DNA from: Streptomyces sp. TP-A0874
GTDB lineage: Bacteria; Actinomycetota; Actinomycetes; Streptomycetales; Streptomycetaceae
Direction: 5' to 3'
Length of the DNA: 64,000 nt
NCBI RefSeq assembly: GCF_001748085.1
Contig: NZ_BBZK01000005.1
Location: forward strand, 496,001-560,000
Shown: in pieces, positions 33,012 to 49,042 of the stretch
Position numbering within the stretch: position 1 is the first letter of the stretch
How the letters are laid out: the number at the start of each line of letters is the position of its first letter
The notes under the pieces: generated by a model
Seen by the model: the letters and a program-made list of their open reading frames with translations, nothing else
What the model was told of the DNA's origin: nothing
Database searches by the model: none
Made by a program: the position numbers and the translations under genes

Positions 33012-34532
33012 TCAGCCGGCCATGGGGCGGCCGAACCGGGGTTTGCCCGCGGTGTCGACGCCCGCCGCGGTGGTGGAGAAGTAGACCGACCCGATCCCGT
33101 GCAACTCGTTGCCGTCGGACAGCAGGGAGAGCGCGGCGCCGTTGCCGTCGTTCTCCCCGTCCGCGCCGATGGTCAGATCGGCCCGGTTGTCGGCGTTGAG
33201 ATCGGCGAGGAAGACCTCGGCCCCGAAGCGGTCGCCGGTCTCGTCCGCGCCCGGGATCTGGGGGGTGTCCTGGTGGAAGTACTGGACGTGCCCGGTGTCG
33301 AGGCCGTCCGGCGACCCGTAGACGACGGTCACCGAGCCGGTGTCCATGATGTTGGTCCCCAGCGGGTCGCGGATGTCCTCGCCCGGGGCGCCGATCGCCA
33401 GGTCCAGCAGGCCGTCGCCGTCGATGTCCCCGAGCGTCACCGACCAGCCGAAGGCGTCACCGGTCTCGCTGCCGCCCGGGATGTCCCCGGACTCCTGGTC
33501 GATGTGCTCGACCGCGCCGCTCGGGCCGCTCGCGGAGCCGCGGACCAGGCTGACCCGGCCGCCCTTGGTGGCGTCGGCGGCGGCACCCTCCGCGCCCGGT
33601 TCCAGGGGCGCGCCGACGACGAGGTCTCCGTAGGAGTCCCCGTCCACGTCGCCGATGGCGCTCACCAGACCGCCGGGCAGTGTCCGGACCGCCGAGCCGT
33701 CCGGGCCGTCTGGGGAGCCCGGCAGGTAGTACGCGGCACCGGGGTGCTTGCCGCCGGAGGCCGTGGCCCCGAGCCCGTGCACGATCAGTTCGGCGCGCCC
33801 GTCGGCGGTCATGTCCCCGGCGGTGAGGGCCTGGACGCCGTGCTCGCCGCCGGCGAGCACTGGGGTGGGGACGGCCTGCCGGGCCGCCGGGGCGCCGGAG
33901 GCGGGGGAGATGGGGCCCTGGAAGATCCGGACGGTGGCCGAGGAGTCGCCGGTGGCCAGGCTGGTGTGGCCGGTGCCGTGGAAGTCCCCGGCGGCCAGCG
34001 CGGCGCCGAACCGGTCGTGCGAGGTGGAGGCGGGCTCCGGCAGGGTGGTGCCGGCGGGCAGGCCGTCGGGGGCGCCGGCGGCCAGCCCGTGTGCGGAGCC
34101 CCAGAGGATCTGGACCAGGCCGGCGTCGTCGTCCCCGGTGACGTCCTCCCCCGGGGTGCCGACGGCCAGGTCGGTGTAGCCGTCGCCGTTGAAGTCCCCC
34201 GCGGCGGTCGCGGCCCCGAACAGGTCGCCCGCCTCCGCCGCCCCCGGGACGCCGGGGGAGTTCTGGCTGATGACGACCCTGCGGGACGGATCCTCGCTCA
34301 GGCTCTGGTGCCGGGCGCCGTACAGGACGACGACCGCTCCGGCCTCCTTCGCGCCGTCGACGGTGGCGTACGGCGCGGAGATGACGACGTCCCGGACGGA
34401 GTCGCCGTTGAAGTCGCCCTCGATACCGGCCGGGGCGGCGGACGCCGGCTCGCCGGCGGTGGTGAGCAGCCCGCCGACGAGGGCGGCACCGGCAATCGCG
34501 GCGAGGAGGGCGGTGCGTAGACGTCTGGGCAT
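33012..34532 (-). CDS. Secreted FG-GAP (integrin alpha-like) repeat protein
   Basis: A 506-residue exported protein with signal peptide (TALLAAIAGAALVGGLLTTA, cleavage near ASA-AP). It then carries about seven FG-GAP blades, each with a calcium-binding DxNGDG-type loop: DFNGDSVRD, DFNGDGYTD, DVDGDSYGD, DIDGDGLLD and the divergent DLNADNRAD, usually followed by AVGTPGED-like text. It should fold as an extracellular beta-propeller, perhaps binding glycans or cell-wall partners. GGAGAGG precedes ATG 34532. Confidence 0.85.
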   Translation of the reverse strand: MPRRLRTALLAAIAGAALVGGLLTTAGEPASAAPAGIEGDFNGDSVRDVVISAPYATVDGAKEAGAVVVLYGARHQSLSEDPSRRVVISQNSPGVPGAAEAGDLFGAATAAGDFNGDGYTDLAVGTPGEDVTGDDDAGLVQILWGSAHGLAAGAPDGLPAGTTLPEPASTSHDRFGAALAAGDFHGTGHTSLATGDSSATVRIFQGPISPASGAPAARQAVPTPVLAGGEHGVQALTAGDMTADGRAELIVHGLGATASGGKHPGAAYYLPGSPDGPDGSAVRTLPGGLVSAIGDVDGDSYGDLVVGAPLEPGAEGAAADATKGGRVSLVRGSASGPSGAVEHIDQESGDIPGGSETGDAFGWSVTLGDIDGDGLLDLAIGAPGEDIRDPLGTNIMDTGSVTVVYGSPDGLDTGHVQYFHQDTPQIPGADETGDRFGAEVFLADLNADNRADLTIGADGENDGNGAALSLLSDGNELHGIGSVYFSTTAAGVDTAGKPRFGRPMAG

Positions 34533-35047
34533 GGGGCCTCTCCTGCTCTCCTGGGGCCTGCTGACCGCGGTCGGTGACTCGCCGCTGACGGGGTGCTGCA
34601 CGTGGAGCCTTTCCGGACGGTACCCCCGTGACGCCCGGCCGGGGGCCGGTTTCCCGGCTCCGGTCCCGGGCTGGCGCGGAACCGGCGGTGCCGTACGGGG
34701 AGACGGGCGGCTCTGCCGGGCTCCGCTGCCCCCGCGGCCTCGGCGGGCGGTGCCGGGCCGTCCGCGGCTGCGGCGACGTCAACTCCGGGGCCTTCCAAGG
34801 TGGCTGGAGTGTCAGTGCGGAGTGCGAGACTGCTCCGCGGTCAGGGGGAGGTGCTTCCGCGGGGGGATGCGCCTCCCCTGAGACAGCGATTCCGCACCGC
34901 CGACGGGTCTTCCGTCGGCGGCTGCGTGCCGCCGGTATCCGCTGTCGCGGAGCTCGGCCCGGGGCGGGAGACGGCGGACGGCCGGGACCGTTCGGTCCCG
35001 GCCGTCCGCTGGGTGTCGCTACCCGCCGTGGGTGTCCGCGGTGTGTG
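34533..35047. other. Intergenic region between FG-GAP gene and Fe-S reductase gene
   Basis: 515 bases with no gene I can support. Besides the promoter of the FG-GAP gene it holds two hairpins: 34895-34919 (10-base arms, five-base loop) and the terminator at 34974-35009. Confidence 0.5.
34974..35009 (-). terminator. Terminator of the EtfD-like gene
   Basis: Perfect 16-base arms (34974-34989 and 34994-35009) with loop GTTC, 39 bases beyond the stop of the minus-strand gene. Confidence 0.75.
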
Positions 35048-40219
<5,172 letters not shown>

Positions 40220-40252
40220 CGCGGTGGTCGTGCGGAAGGAGGGACGTCGGGG

Positions 40253-41443
40253 ATGAGCACCAAGGACTTCGTGGAGAAGGACTACTACAAAGTCCTCGGC
40301 GTCCCGAAGGACGCGACCGAGGCGGAGATCAAGAAGGCGTACCGGAAGCTCGCCCGCGAGTACCACCCGGACGCCAACAAGGGGAACCGCGAGGCCGAGG
40401 AGCGCTTCAAGGAGATCTCCGAGGCCAACGACATCCTGGGCGATCCCAAGCGCCGCAAGGAGTACGACGAGGCGCGGTCGCTCTTCGCGGGCGGCGGCCT
40501 CCGCGGCGGGCCGGGTGGCGCCGGCGGCCAGGCCGGCTTCAACTTCGACCTGGGTGACCTCTTCGGGGGCACCCAGGGCGGTGGCGGGGCCGGGGCCGGC
40601 GGTTTCGGCGGCGGGCTCGGCGACGTCTTCGGGGGCCTGTTCAACCGCGGCGGGGCGGGAGCGGGGACCCGCACCCAGCCGCGCCGCGGCCAGGACGTGG
40701 AGTCCGAGGTCACGCTGAGCTTCACGGAGGCCGTCGACGGGGCCACGGTCCCGCTCCGGATGTCCAGTTCGGCGGCGTGCAAGGCGTGTTCCGGCACCGG
40801 TGACAAGAACGGCACCCCCCGGGTCTGCCCGACCTGTGTGGGCACCGGCCAGGTCTCACGCGGCGGCGGTGGCGGCTTCTCGCTCACCGACCCCTGCGTG
40901 GACTGCAAGGGCCGTGGTCTGATCGCCGAGACGCCGTGCGATGTCTGCAAGGGCAGTGGGCGGGCCACGAGTTCGCGCACCATGCAGGTGCGGATCCCGG
41001 CCGGCGTCAGCGACGGCCAGCGGATCCGGCTGCGCGGCAAGGGGGCGCCGGGCGAGCGCGGAGGTCCGGCCGGTGACCTGTACGTCGTGGTGAACGTCGA
41101 ACCGCACCCGGTCTTCGGGCGCAAGGGCGACAACCTCACCGTGACGGTGCCGGTCAGCTTCCCGGAGGCGGCGCTCGGAGGCACGGTACGGGTACCCACG
41201 CTGGGTGGGCCGCCGGTCAACCTGAAGTTGCCGGCGGGCACCCCCAACGGACGGACCATGCGGGCCCGGGGAAAGGGGGCCGTGCGCAAGGACGGCACCC
41301 GCGGCGACCTGCTGGTCACCGTGGAGATCGCGGTCCCCGACCAGCTCGACGACAAGGCCCGGGAGGCATTGGAGTCGTATCGGGAGGCCACCGCGGGTAG
41401 GGATCCGCGAGCGGAGCTGTTCCAGGCCGTGAAGGGAGCATGA
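40253..41443 (+). CDS. dnaJ: Chaperone DnaJ (Hsp40)
   Basis: Stimulates DnaK ATPase and delivers substrates. 396 residues: J domain with HPD at 38-40, glycine/phenylalanine-rich region (about 85-135), zinc domain with all four CxxCxGxG units (CKACSGTG, CPTCVGTG, CVDCKGRG, CDVCKGSG) and C-terminal substrate-binding domains. Full length and intact. Third gene of the heat-shock operon. Confidence 0.97.
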   Translation: MSTKDFVEKDYYKVLGVPKDATEAEIKKAYRKLAREYHPDANKGNREAEERFKEISEANDILGDPKRRKEYDEARSLFAGGGLRGGPGGAGGQAGFNFDLGDLFGGTQGGGGAGAGGFGGGLGDVFGGLFNRGGAGAGTRTQPRRGQDVESEVTLSFTEAVDGATVPLRMSSSAACKACSGTGDKNGTPRVCPTCVGTGQVSRGGGGGFSLTDPCVDCKGRGLIAETPCDVCKGSGRATSSRTMQVRIPAGVSDGQRIRLRGKGAPGERGGPAGDLYVVVNVEPHPVFGRKGDNLTVTVPVSFPEAALGGTVRVPTLGGPPVNLKLPAGTPNGRTMRARGKGAVRKDGTRGDLLVTVEIAVPDQLDDKAREALESYREATAGRDPRAELFQAVKGA

Positions 41444-41444
41444 G

Positions 41445-41912
41445 ATGACCAGCCGAGGAGTGCAGGGGAACGGCGGCAGCCGCAACCCCTACCAGCTGAC
41501 CGAGGACTCACCGGTATACGTCATCTCGGTCGCCGCGCAGCTCTCCGGGCTGCACCCGCAGACGCTGCGACAGTACGACCGGCTGGGCCTGGTCTCACCG
41601 GACCGTACGGCCGGGCGGGGTCGGCGCTACTCGGCCCGGGACATCGAACTACTGCGGCAGGTACAGCAGCTGAGCCAGGACGAGGGCATCAACCTCGCCG
41701 GGATCAAGCGGATCATCGAGTTGGAGAACCAGGTCGCGGCGCTCCAGTCGAGGGTCGCGGAGCTGCAGCAGGCCGTGGAGGGTGCCGCCGCGACGATCCG
41801 GCAGCGGGAGGCGGCGGTGCACGCCTCCTACCGCCGGGACCTGGTGCCGTACCAGGACGTGCAGCAGACCAGCGCGCTGGTGGTCTGGCGTCCGCAGCGG
41901 TCCGCCGACTGA
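41445..41912 (+). CDS. hspR: Heat-shock repressor HspR
   Basis: MerR-family repressor of the dnaK operon and clpB, acting on HAIR sites with DnaK. 155 residues: HTH and wing about 25-95 (VISVAAQLSGLHPQTLRQYD, then RGRRYSARDIELLRQVQQL), then a helical coiled-coil (LENQVAALQSRVAELQQAV) and a basic tail. It begins one base after dnaJ ends and is followed by a strong terminator, closing the operon. Confidence 0.97.
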   Translation: MTSRGVQGNGGSRNPYQLTEDSPVYVISVAAQLSGLHPQTLRQYDRLGLVSPDRTAGRGRRYSARDIELLRQVQQLSQDEGINLAGIKRIIELENQVAALQSRVAELQQAVEGAAATIRQREAAVHASYRRDLVPYQDVQQTSALVVWRPQRSAD

Positions 41913-41948
41913 GGGCTGACCGCGCGGGGGTCGCTCCAGCCCGCTCAT

Positions 41949-41996
41949 GACATGGCTGTGGCCGGTCACCGACAGGTGGCCGGCCACAGCCATGTC
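41949..41996 (+). terminator. Strong terminator after hspR
   Basis: A 22-base stem (arms 41949-41970 and 41975-41996, one G-T pair) with loop GACA, closing the dnaK operon and separating it from the lasso cluster. Confidence 0.85.
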
Positions 41997-42101
41997 CGGG
42001 GCCGGAAGCCCAGCCGGTCGCCGACGGTTCGCCTGTTACCGGGCGGGCCAGCGGATACTGCGGGGAGAATAGCAAAGGCAGGCAAAAGACACCGGTCATT
42101 C

Positions 42102-42114
42102 GTAATTCAATTAC
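42102..42114. promoter_or_regulatory. GTAATT-C-AATTAC palindrome upstream of lasso precursor
   Basis: A perfect 13-base palindrome in an unusually AT-rich stretch (about 42070-42160) between the hspR terminator and the precursor gene. Candidate operator for the lasso cluster; no regulator gene is in the cluster. Confidence 0.45.
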
Positions 42115-42135
42115 CGGGTTCCCCTTTTTTGTGCG

Positions 42136-42151
42136 TGACATGAAAATGTCA
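42136..42151. promoter_or_regulatory. TGACAT-GAAA-ATGTCA inverted repeat upstream of lasso precursor
   Basis: Six-base arms around GAAA, 70 bases before the precursor start. Could be a protein site or a small hairpin in the leader RNA. Too weak to call a terminator. Confidence 0.35.
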
Positions 42152-42221
42152 ATCCATTGCTTCCCGTGTTGCCGGTCTGCGAAGGTACCCGTGCAATACC
42201 CGTCCACTGAAAGGACCCAAG

Positions 42222-42338
42222 ATGGTCATCAAGGCCGTGTACGAGACCCCGGAATTCTCTGCCGCCGGTTCGTTCCGTGAGGCGACCGGTCTGGTCGTCG
42301 CTGTCGCTGCCGACTGGAATGCCCCCGGCTGGTTCTGA
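42222..42338 (+). CDS. Lasso peptide precursor
   Basis: A 38-residue peptide, ATG 42222 with AAAGGA upstream, 21 bases before the cyclase gene. The leader has the RiPP-recognition pattern Y7-x2-P10-x-F12-x3-G16-x5-T22, the YxxPxLxxxGxxxxxT rule of actinobacterial lasso leaders with Phe for Leu. With Thr22 at the penultimate leader position, the core is residues 24-38, LVVAVAADWNAPGWF, allowing an eight-residue ring between Leu1 and Asp8 and a seven-residue loop/tail with bulky Trp9, Trp14 and Phe15. Cleavage before Gly23 would instead give a nine-residue Gly1-Asp9 ring. The ring is wholly aliphatic apart from the Asp; no cysteines, so class II. Confidence 0.88.
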   Translation: MVIKAVYETPEFSAAGSFREATGLVVAVAADWNAPGWF

Positions 42339-42359
42339 TTCAAAACCGAGGAGCATCAC

Positions 42360-44171
42360 ATGACGGACCATGGCGCACCCTTTTTCATCGCGCTTCCTGA
42401 TCGTGACGAAGTCGGGGCCGTGGTCCGTCGCCTACGGGCTGAGGATCCCGGTCTGAGCCAGCTCGACCACCCGTCGGGCCGGCCGTGGATCCTCGGCCGG
42501 TGGGGCGAGGGCGAACTGGCCGTCGCGCGCGCCGGCCGGGACGCGGTCGCACTGATCGGCACCCTGCCCCCGCTGCGCGACGAGCTCCAGCGGTGGGTCG
42601 GAGGGCTGAACGGTGACGCGCGCCGCGTCGAGGGGCTCTCGACCTCGCTGGCGGGCGACTTCCACGTGCTGGGCAGCGTCGATGGCGCGCTGTACGTGCA
42701 GGGGACCGCCTACGGCACCCGTCGGGTCTACCACGCCCGGGCCGAGGGGGCCCTGGTGGCCTCGGACCGCGCACTGCGGCTGGCCGAGCTCACCGGCGCC
42801 CGCCTCGACGCCGGTGCGCTGGCCTGGAAGCTGTTGCAACCCCTCCCGGCGCAGCTGAACGAGCGCACCATGTGGCACGAGGTGCGGGCGGTGCAGCCTG
42901 GCTGGTACCTGCTGGCGTCCGCGGACGGGGCGCCGTCCCGGCACGTCAGGTGGCACCGGCCGGCCGAGCCGCATCTCGGGTTGGCCGAGGGGGCGCGGCT
43001 GGTGCGGGAGGCGCTGGTGGCCGCGGTCGGGGCCCGGACCCACCGCGGTGGGGTGATCAGCTCGGACCTCTCGGGCGGGCTGGACTCGACCTCGCTGAGC
43101 TCCATCGCCGCCGGGCAGCTCGGCCCGGGAGAACTCGTCGTCTGCACCAACGGCGGGGACGAGTCGATCAACGAGGACGGGCACTGGGCTCGGGTGGCGG
43201 CCTCGCACTGGCCGCATGTGGAGCACTACCAGCTGCCGCCGGAAGAGCAGCCGCTCTTCTACAGCGGCGCGCTCGACGAAGGCTGCCGCTCCGATTTCCC
43301 CGGCATTATCTCGGTGAGTCGAAAACGTGCCACGATTTTGATATCGCGCATGGCGGAACGCGGCTCCCGGCTCCATCTGGGCGGCCATGGCGGAGACCAT
43401 CTCTTCTTCAGTTCCGGCACCCATTACCACGGTCTGCTTCCGCGTCGCCCCATTCTTTCGCTCCAACGCATCCGGGCCTACGGAATTCTCTACGGCTGGT
43501 CCGGCTCGGCGGTGCTGCGGCAACTGCTCGACCGGCGTTCGTACCGCAGCGCGCTCGCCCGGATCGACCTCGACCACTCCGGCGACCTCGGATTCAGCAC
43601 CCCGGGGTTGACGTGGGTGAGGCGGCCCGTCGTGCCCTCCTGGCTGACCGACGACTGCCGGGAACTGCTCGCCGAGGAGCTACGGAAGGCGGTGGCCCAG
43701 GCGGAACCGCGCGGCGACACGATCGGCCGCCATATGGAGCTCGACAACATCCTGACCACCACCCTGGAGACCGGTTCGATCGGCGACGCCGCCCGGCGTG
43801 CGGGGGTGCCGATGTCCACCCCGTACTTCGACGACGCGGTGGTGGACGCCGCGCTGGCGGTCCGGGTCGAGGACCGGGCGACCCCCTACGAGTACAAGCC
43901 GCTGCTGATGGAGGCCGTGCGGGGGATCCTGCCCGACGCGTGCCGGGCGCGGACCACCAAGGGCGAGGGCACCTTCGACGCGGTCGGCGGCCTCTACCGC
44001 CACCGCCAAGAGCTGATCGACCTCTGGCAGGACAGCGCGCTGGCCAAGGCGGGGCTGATCGACGCCGAGGCGGTGAGCAGGAAGTGCTCGACACCGGGCA
44101 CCCCGGAGCTCAGGGACGGCGGCATCAACTCCACTCTCATCTGCGAAACGTGGCTGCGCGCCGTCCAGTGA
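42360..44171 (+). CDS. Lasso peptide macrolactam synthetase (asparagine-synthetase-like)
   Basis: Activates the ring Asp side chain with ATP and joins it to the core N-terminus (the C protein of lasso clusters). 603 residues: an N-terminal glutaminase-like fold without the catalytic Cys2, and the synthetase domain with PP-loop SGGLDST (238-244), HLGGHGGDHLFF and the late motif RTTKGEGTFDAV. The gene directly follows the precursor and is 21 bases ahead of the PqqD-like gene, a typical A-C-B1-B2 order. Confidence 0.93.
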   Translation: MTDHGAPFFIALPDRDEVGAVVRRLRAEDPGLSQLDHPSGRPWILGRWGEGELAVARAGRDAVALIGTLPPLRDELQRWVGGLNGDARRVEGLSTSLAGDFHVLGSVDGALYVQGTAYGTRRVYHARAEGALVASDRALRLAELTGARLDAGALAWKLLQPLPAQLNERTMWHEVRAVQPGWYLLASADGAPSRHVRWHRPAEPHLGLAEGARLVREALVAAVGARTHRGGVISSDLSGGLDSTSLSSIAAGQLGPGELVVCTNGGDESINEDGHWARVAASHWPHVEHYQLPPEEQPLFYSGALDEGCRSDFPGIISVSRKRATILISRMAERGSRLHLGGHGGDHLFFSSGTHYHGLLPRRPILSLQRIRAYGILYGWSGSAVLRQLLDRRSYRSALARIDLDHSGDLGFSTPGLTWVRRPVVPSWLTDDCRELLAEELRKAVAQAEPRGDTIGRHMELDNILTTTLETGSIGDAARRAGVPMSTPYFDDAVVDAALAVRVEDRATPYEYKPLLMEAVRGILPDACRARTTKGEGTFDAVGGLYRHRQELIDLWQDSALAKAGLIDAEAVSRKCSTPGTPELRDGGINSTLICETWLRAVQ

Positions 44172-44192
44172 CGGCCAGCGGCGAGGAGAACC

Positions 44193-44450
44193 ATGAAGTT
44201 GCGCAACCACAAGGACCTGGCCGTCACCGACACCGAGTACGGCGCGGTGCTCCTTGACGCCAAGAGCGGCCAGTACTGGCAGCTGAACCCGACGGCGGCG
44301 CTGGTCGTCCGGGTGCTGCTGGACGGAGGGGACGAGCCGGAGGCGGTGCGGCGGGTGACCGAGCACTTCGAGGTGGACGTCGAACGCGCCTCGGTCGACG
44401 TCCACGCGCTGATCGAGTCCATGCGGGAGGCCGGGGTGGTGCAGAAATGA
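44193..44450 (+). CDS. PqqD-like RiPP recognition element (lasso B1)
   Basis: 85 residues with the PqqD winged-helix-like fold (VTDTEYGAVLLDAKSGQYWQ, then LNPTAALVVRVLLDGG). It binds the precursor leader and hands it to the protease. Coupled to the next gene by ATGA overlap. Confidence 0.92.
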   Translation: MKLRNHKDLAVTDTEYGAVLLDAKSGQYWQLNPTAALVVRVLLDGGDEPEAVRRVTEHFEVDVERASVDVHALIESMREAGVVQK

Positions 44451-44941
44451 GCGTCACCATCGCGCTGCGGCAGGACGGGGTCAAGCGCCCCTTCCGGCTG
44501 CGGTTGCTGACCCGGCTGGCCATCTGGGCGGGGAGGCTGTTGGCCCTCCTCAAGCCGCACCGGCTCCGCCGGGTGCTGGTCCGGCTGAGCAAGGGGGTGC
44601 CGCCGGCCGGTGTGGAGGAGGTGCGGGAGGCGCGGGAGGCGGTCCTGGCGGCCAGCCTCAGCCTCAACGGGCTCCGGGCCTGTCTGCCCCGCTCGCTGTC
44701 GATCGTGATGCTCTGCCGCTTCCAGGGCCGATGGCCCACCTGGAGCGTGGGGGTGCGGTCGATGCCGCCGTTCCTCGCGCACGCCTGGGTGGAGGTCGGT
44801 CGGGAGATGATCGGGGAGAAGGGCGGGTACGACAGTTTCTCCCGGCTCATCACCGTGCCGCCCGCGGAGCCCGCACCGGTGCCGCCGAGCTCTTCCGGGG
44901 CATCCGGTGAGCCCGCTGCCTCCCGGGAGGAGACGGGCTGA
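44447..44941 (+). CDS. Lasso leader peptidase (transglutaminase-like, B2)
   Basis: A 164-residue cysteine protease that removes the leader before ring closure. Catalytic Cys79 is in LRACLPRSLSIVMLCR and His112 in FLAHAWVEV; Asp129 (GYDSFSRLI) is the likely third residue. The C-terminal 25 residues are a Pro/Ser/Glu-rich tail. No ABC transporter (D) or isopeptidase gene follows; the transcript ends at a terminator. Confidence 0.9.
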   Translation: MSVTIALRQDGVKRPFRLRLLTRLAIWAGRLLALLKPHRLRRVLVRLSKGVPPAGVEEVREAREAVLAASLSLNGLRACLPRSLSIVMLCRFQGRWPTWSVGVRSMPPFLAHAWVEVGREMIGEKGGYDSFSRLITVPPAEPAPVPPSSSGASGEPAASREETG

Positions 44942-44963
44942 GCCGCCCAAGCCGTCACGGCAG

Positions 44964-45000
44964 AACCGGATCCGCCCCCACCCGGGGGGCGGGTCCGGTT
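44964..45000 (+). terminator. Terminator of the lasso cluster
   Basis: Arms 44964-44979 and 44985-45000 (one G-T pair) with a five-base loop, 22 bases after the B2 stop. Confidence 0.75.
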
Positions 45001-45063
45001 CAGTCTGTTCCCGGCAGCCTCCGCGGGCCCCGGTGGTGGGGCGAGGTTGTTGCCCTGCGCCTA

Positions 45064-45084
45064 CTTGAGTGGAGTAGACTCAAC
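45064..45084. promoter_or_regulatory. HAIR operator of clpB (HspR binding site)
   Basis: CTTGAGT-GGAGTAG-ACTCAAC, thirteen of fourteen matches to the HspR consensus, 62 bases before the clpB start. It places clpB in the HspR regulon. Confidence 0.9.
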
Positions 45085-45146
45085 TTAATGCAGGCGATCC
45101 TGAGCAGGATTGCGGCGGAGTGCGCGATGAGGAGGAACGCGGGGAC

Positions 45147-47867
<2,721 letters not shown>

Positions 47868-48000
47868 AACCGGCGCGCCCCCCGGGTGGTTTAGCTGACG
47901 AGGTGTCAGGAAGGACACCCCGATCGGAAGCCGTCCGGGGTTGCGGGGACGGGGCGGGTGTGGGGGAGGATGGCAGGAATCGTACGAAGGGAAATCCACG

Positions 48001-48528
48001 GTGACCATCGACCCGTCCGCGATTCCGAATTTCGGGGGCCAGCCCGAACCACAGGCAGCCGAACCCACCGGCCCCGTCGTCCCGGATCAGGACCTCGTCA
48101 AGCAGCTTCTCGACCAGATGGAGCTGAAGTACGTCGTCGATGACGAGGGAGACCTCGCGGCGCCGTGGGAGCAGTTCCGCACGTACTTCATGTTCCGGGG
48201 GGAGAAGGAGCAGCAGGTCTTCTCGGTCCGCACCTTCTACGACCGGCTGCACTCGATCGACGACAAGCCGAAGATCCTGGAGTCGATCGACGACTGGAAC
48301 CGGCGCACCCTGTGGCCGAAGATCTACACCCACACCAGCGACGAGGGTGAGGTCCGGCTGATCGGCGAGGCCCAGATGCTGATCGGTACCGGCGTCAGCC
48401 TGGAGCACTTCGTCTCCAGCACGGTCAGCTGGGTGCGAGCCTCGATCGAGTTCGACAAGTGGCTCACCGAGCAACTCGGTCTGGAGCCGGCGGACGGCTC
48501 GGACGAGGGTGAGAAGAAGGAAGACTAG
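48001..48528 (+). CDS. YbjN-domain protein
   Basis: 175 residues from GTG 48001 (AAGGGA ribosome site). The conserved YbjN-type core includes VVDDEGDLAAPWEQFRTYF and DWNRRTLWPKIYTHT, a fold related to type III secretion chaperones. Function unknown; in actinobacteria these are soluble and often near stress genes. 133 bases downstream of clpB, same strand, own start. Confidence 0.8.
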   Translation: MTIDPSAIPNFGGQPEPQAAEPTGPVVPDQDLVKQLLDQMELKYVVDDEGDLAAPWEQFRTYFMFRGEKEQQVFSVRTFYDRLHSIDDKPKILESIDDWNRRTLWPKIYTHTSDEGEVRLIGEAQMLIGTGVSLEHFVSSTVSWVRASIEFDKWLTEQLGLEPADGSDEGEKKED

Positions 48529-48532
48529 CGCT

Positions 48533-48557
48533 GCGTCAGGCAAACGTTGCCTGATGC
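48533..48557 (+). terminator. Terminator after YbjN gene
   Basis: Eleven-base arms (one G-T pair) with loop ACG immediately after the stop codon. Confidence 0.65.
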
Positions 48558-48668
48558 GGCACGAGCGCCGGACCGGCGCTGTGGAGGGGGCCGCCCGGAG
48601 CGGTCCCCTTCCTCGTTTTCCCGGCTTTTCCGCCGGTGCTAGCCTCGGCGCTGAGGGGTGAGGAGCCC

Positions 48669-48714
48669 CTGCGGACGAGGGAGCAGTACCCGCCGAGCGA
48701 CAAGACTGCCGCAT
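48669..48714 (+). ncRNA. Guanidine-III (ykkC-III) riboswitch
   Basis: The leader of the SMR genes contains the class III guanidine aptamer pattern: GCGG-ACGAGG, then GCAGT, ACCCGC, and GACAAGAC-TGC. Stem P1 pairs GCGG (48671-48674) with CCGC (48690-48693); P2 pairs GCAGT (48683-48687) with ACTGC (48705-48709), crossing P1 as the class requires. The ribosome site GAGGTG (48715-48720) follows directly, so ligand binding would expose or shield it. The match to the consensus is from memory; the pairing is visible. Confidence 0.85.
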
Positions 48715-48727
48715 GAGGTGAGTCGTC

Positions 48728-49042
48728 GTGGCCTGGTTCGTACTCCTCGGGTCCGGGGTGCTGGAGGCGGTGTGGGCTACCGCCCTCTCCCGGAGCTCCG
48801 GATTCCGCCGCCCCCTGCCGACCGTGGTGTTCTGCGTCAGCCTGGCCGGAAGCATGGCGGGGCTGGCCTACGCCATGAACCAGATCCCGACCGGCACGGC
48901 CTACGCCGTCTGGGTGGGTGTCGGCGCCGTCCTCACCGTCGTCCTGGCGATCGCACACGGTACGGAGAAGGCCACCGCCGGCCGGCTCATGCTGCTGCTG
49001 GGCCTGGTGGCGTGCGTCATCGGTCTGAAGGTGGTGAGTTGA
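48728..49042 (+). CDS. SMR-family guanidinium exporter subunit (Gdx/SugE-like)
   Basis: 104 residues, four membrane helices. It has the essential Glu13 in LLGSGVLEAVWATAL and the Gdx/SugE signature GTAYAVWVGVGAVLT. GTG 48728 follows the riboswitch and GAGGTG. Proton-coupled guanidinium export is the known role of such riboswitch-linked SMR proteins. Stop overlaps the next ATG (TGATG), so the two subunits probably form an antiparallel heterodimer. Confidence 0.9.
   Translation: MAWFVLLGSGVLEAVWATALSRSSGFRRPLPTVVFCVSLAGSMAGLAYAMNQIPTGTAYAVWVGVGAVLTVVLAIAHGTEKATAGRLMLLLGLVACVIGLKVVS

Noticed and set aside
42136..42151. TGACAT/ATGTCA repeat as a terminator or riboswitch
   Set aside because: Arms are only six bases and AT-rich, with no conserved aptamer pattern; recorded as a possible operator.
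42222..42338. Gly23 as first residue of the lasso core (RES-701-like Gly1-Asp9 ring)
   Set aside because: Would put the leader threonine at position -1, against the -2 rule, although length and D9-W10 resemble RES-701. Kept only as the alternative mass.
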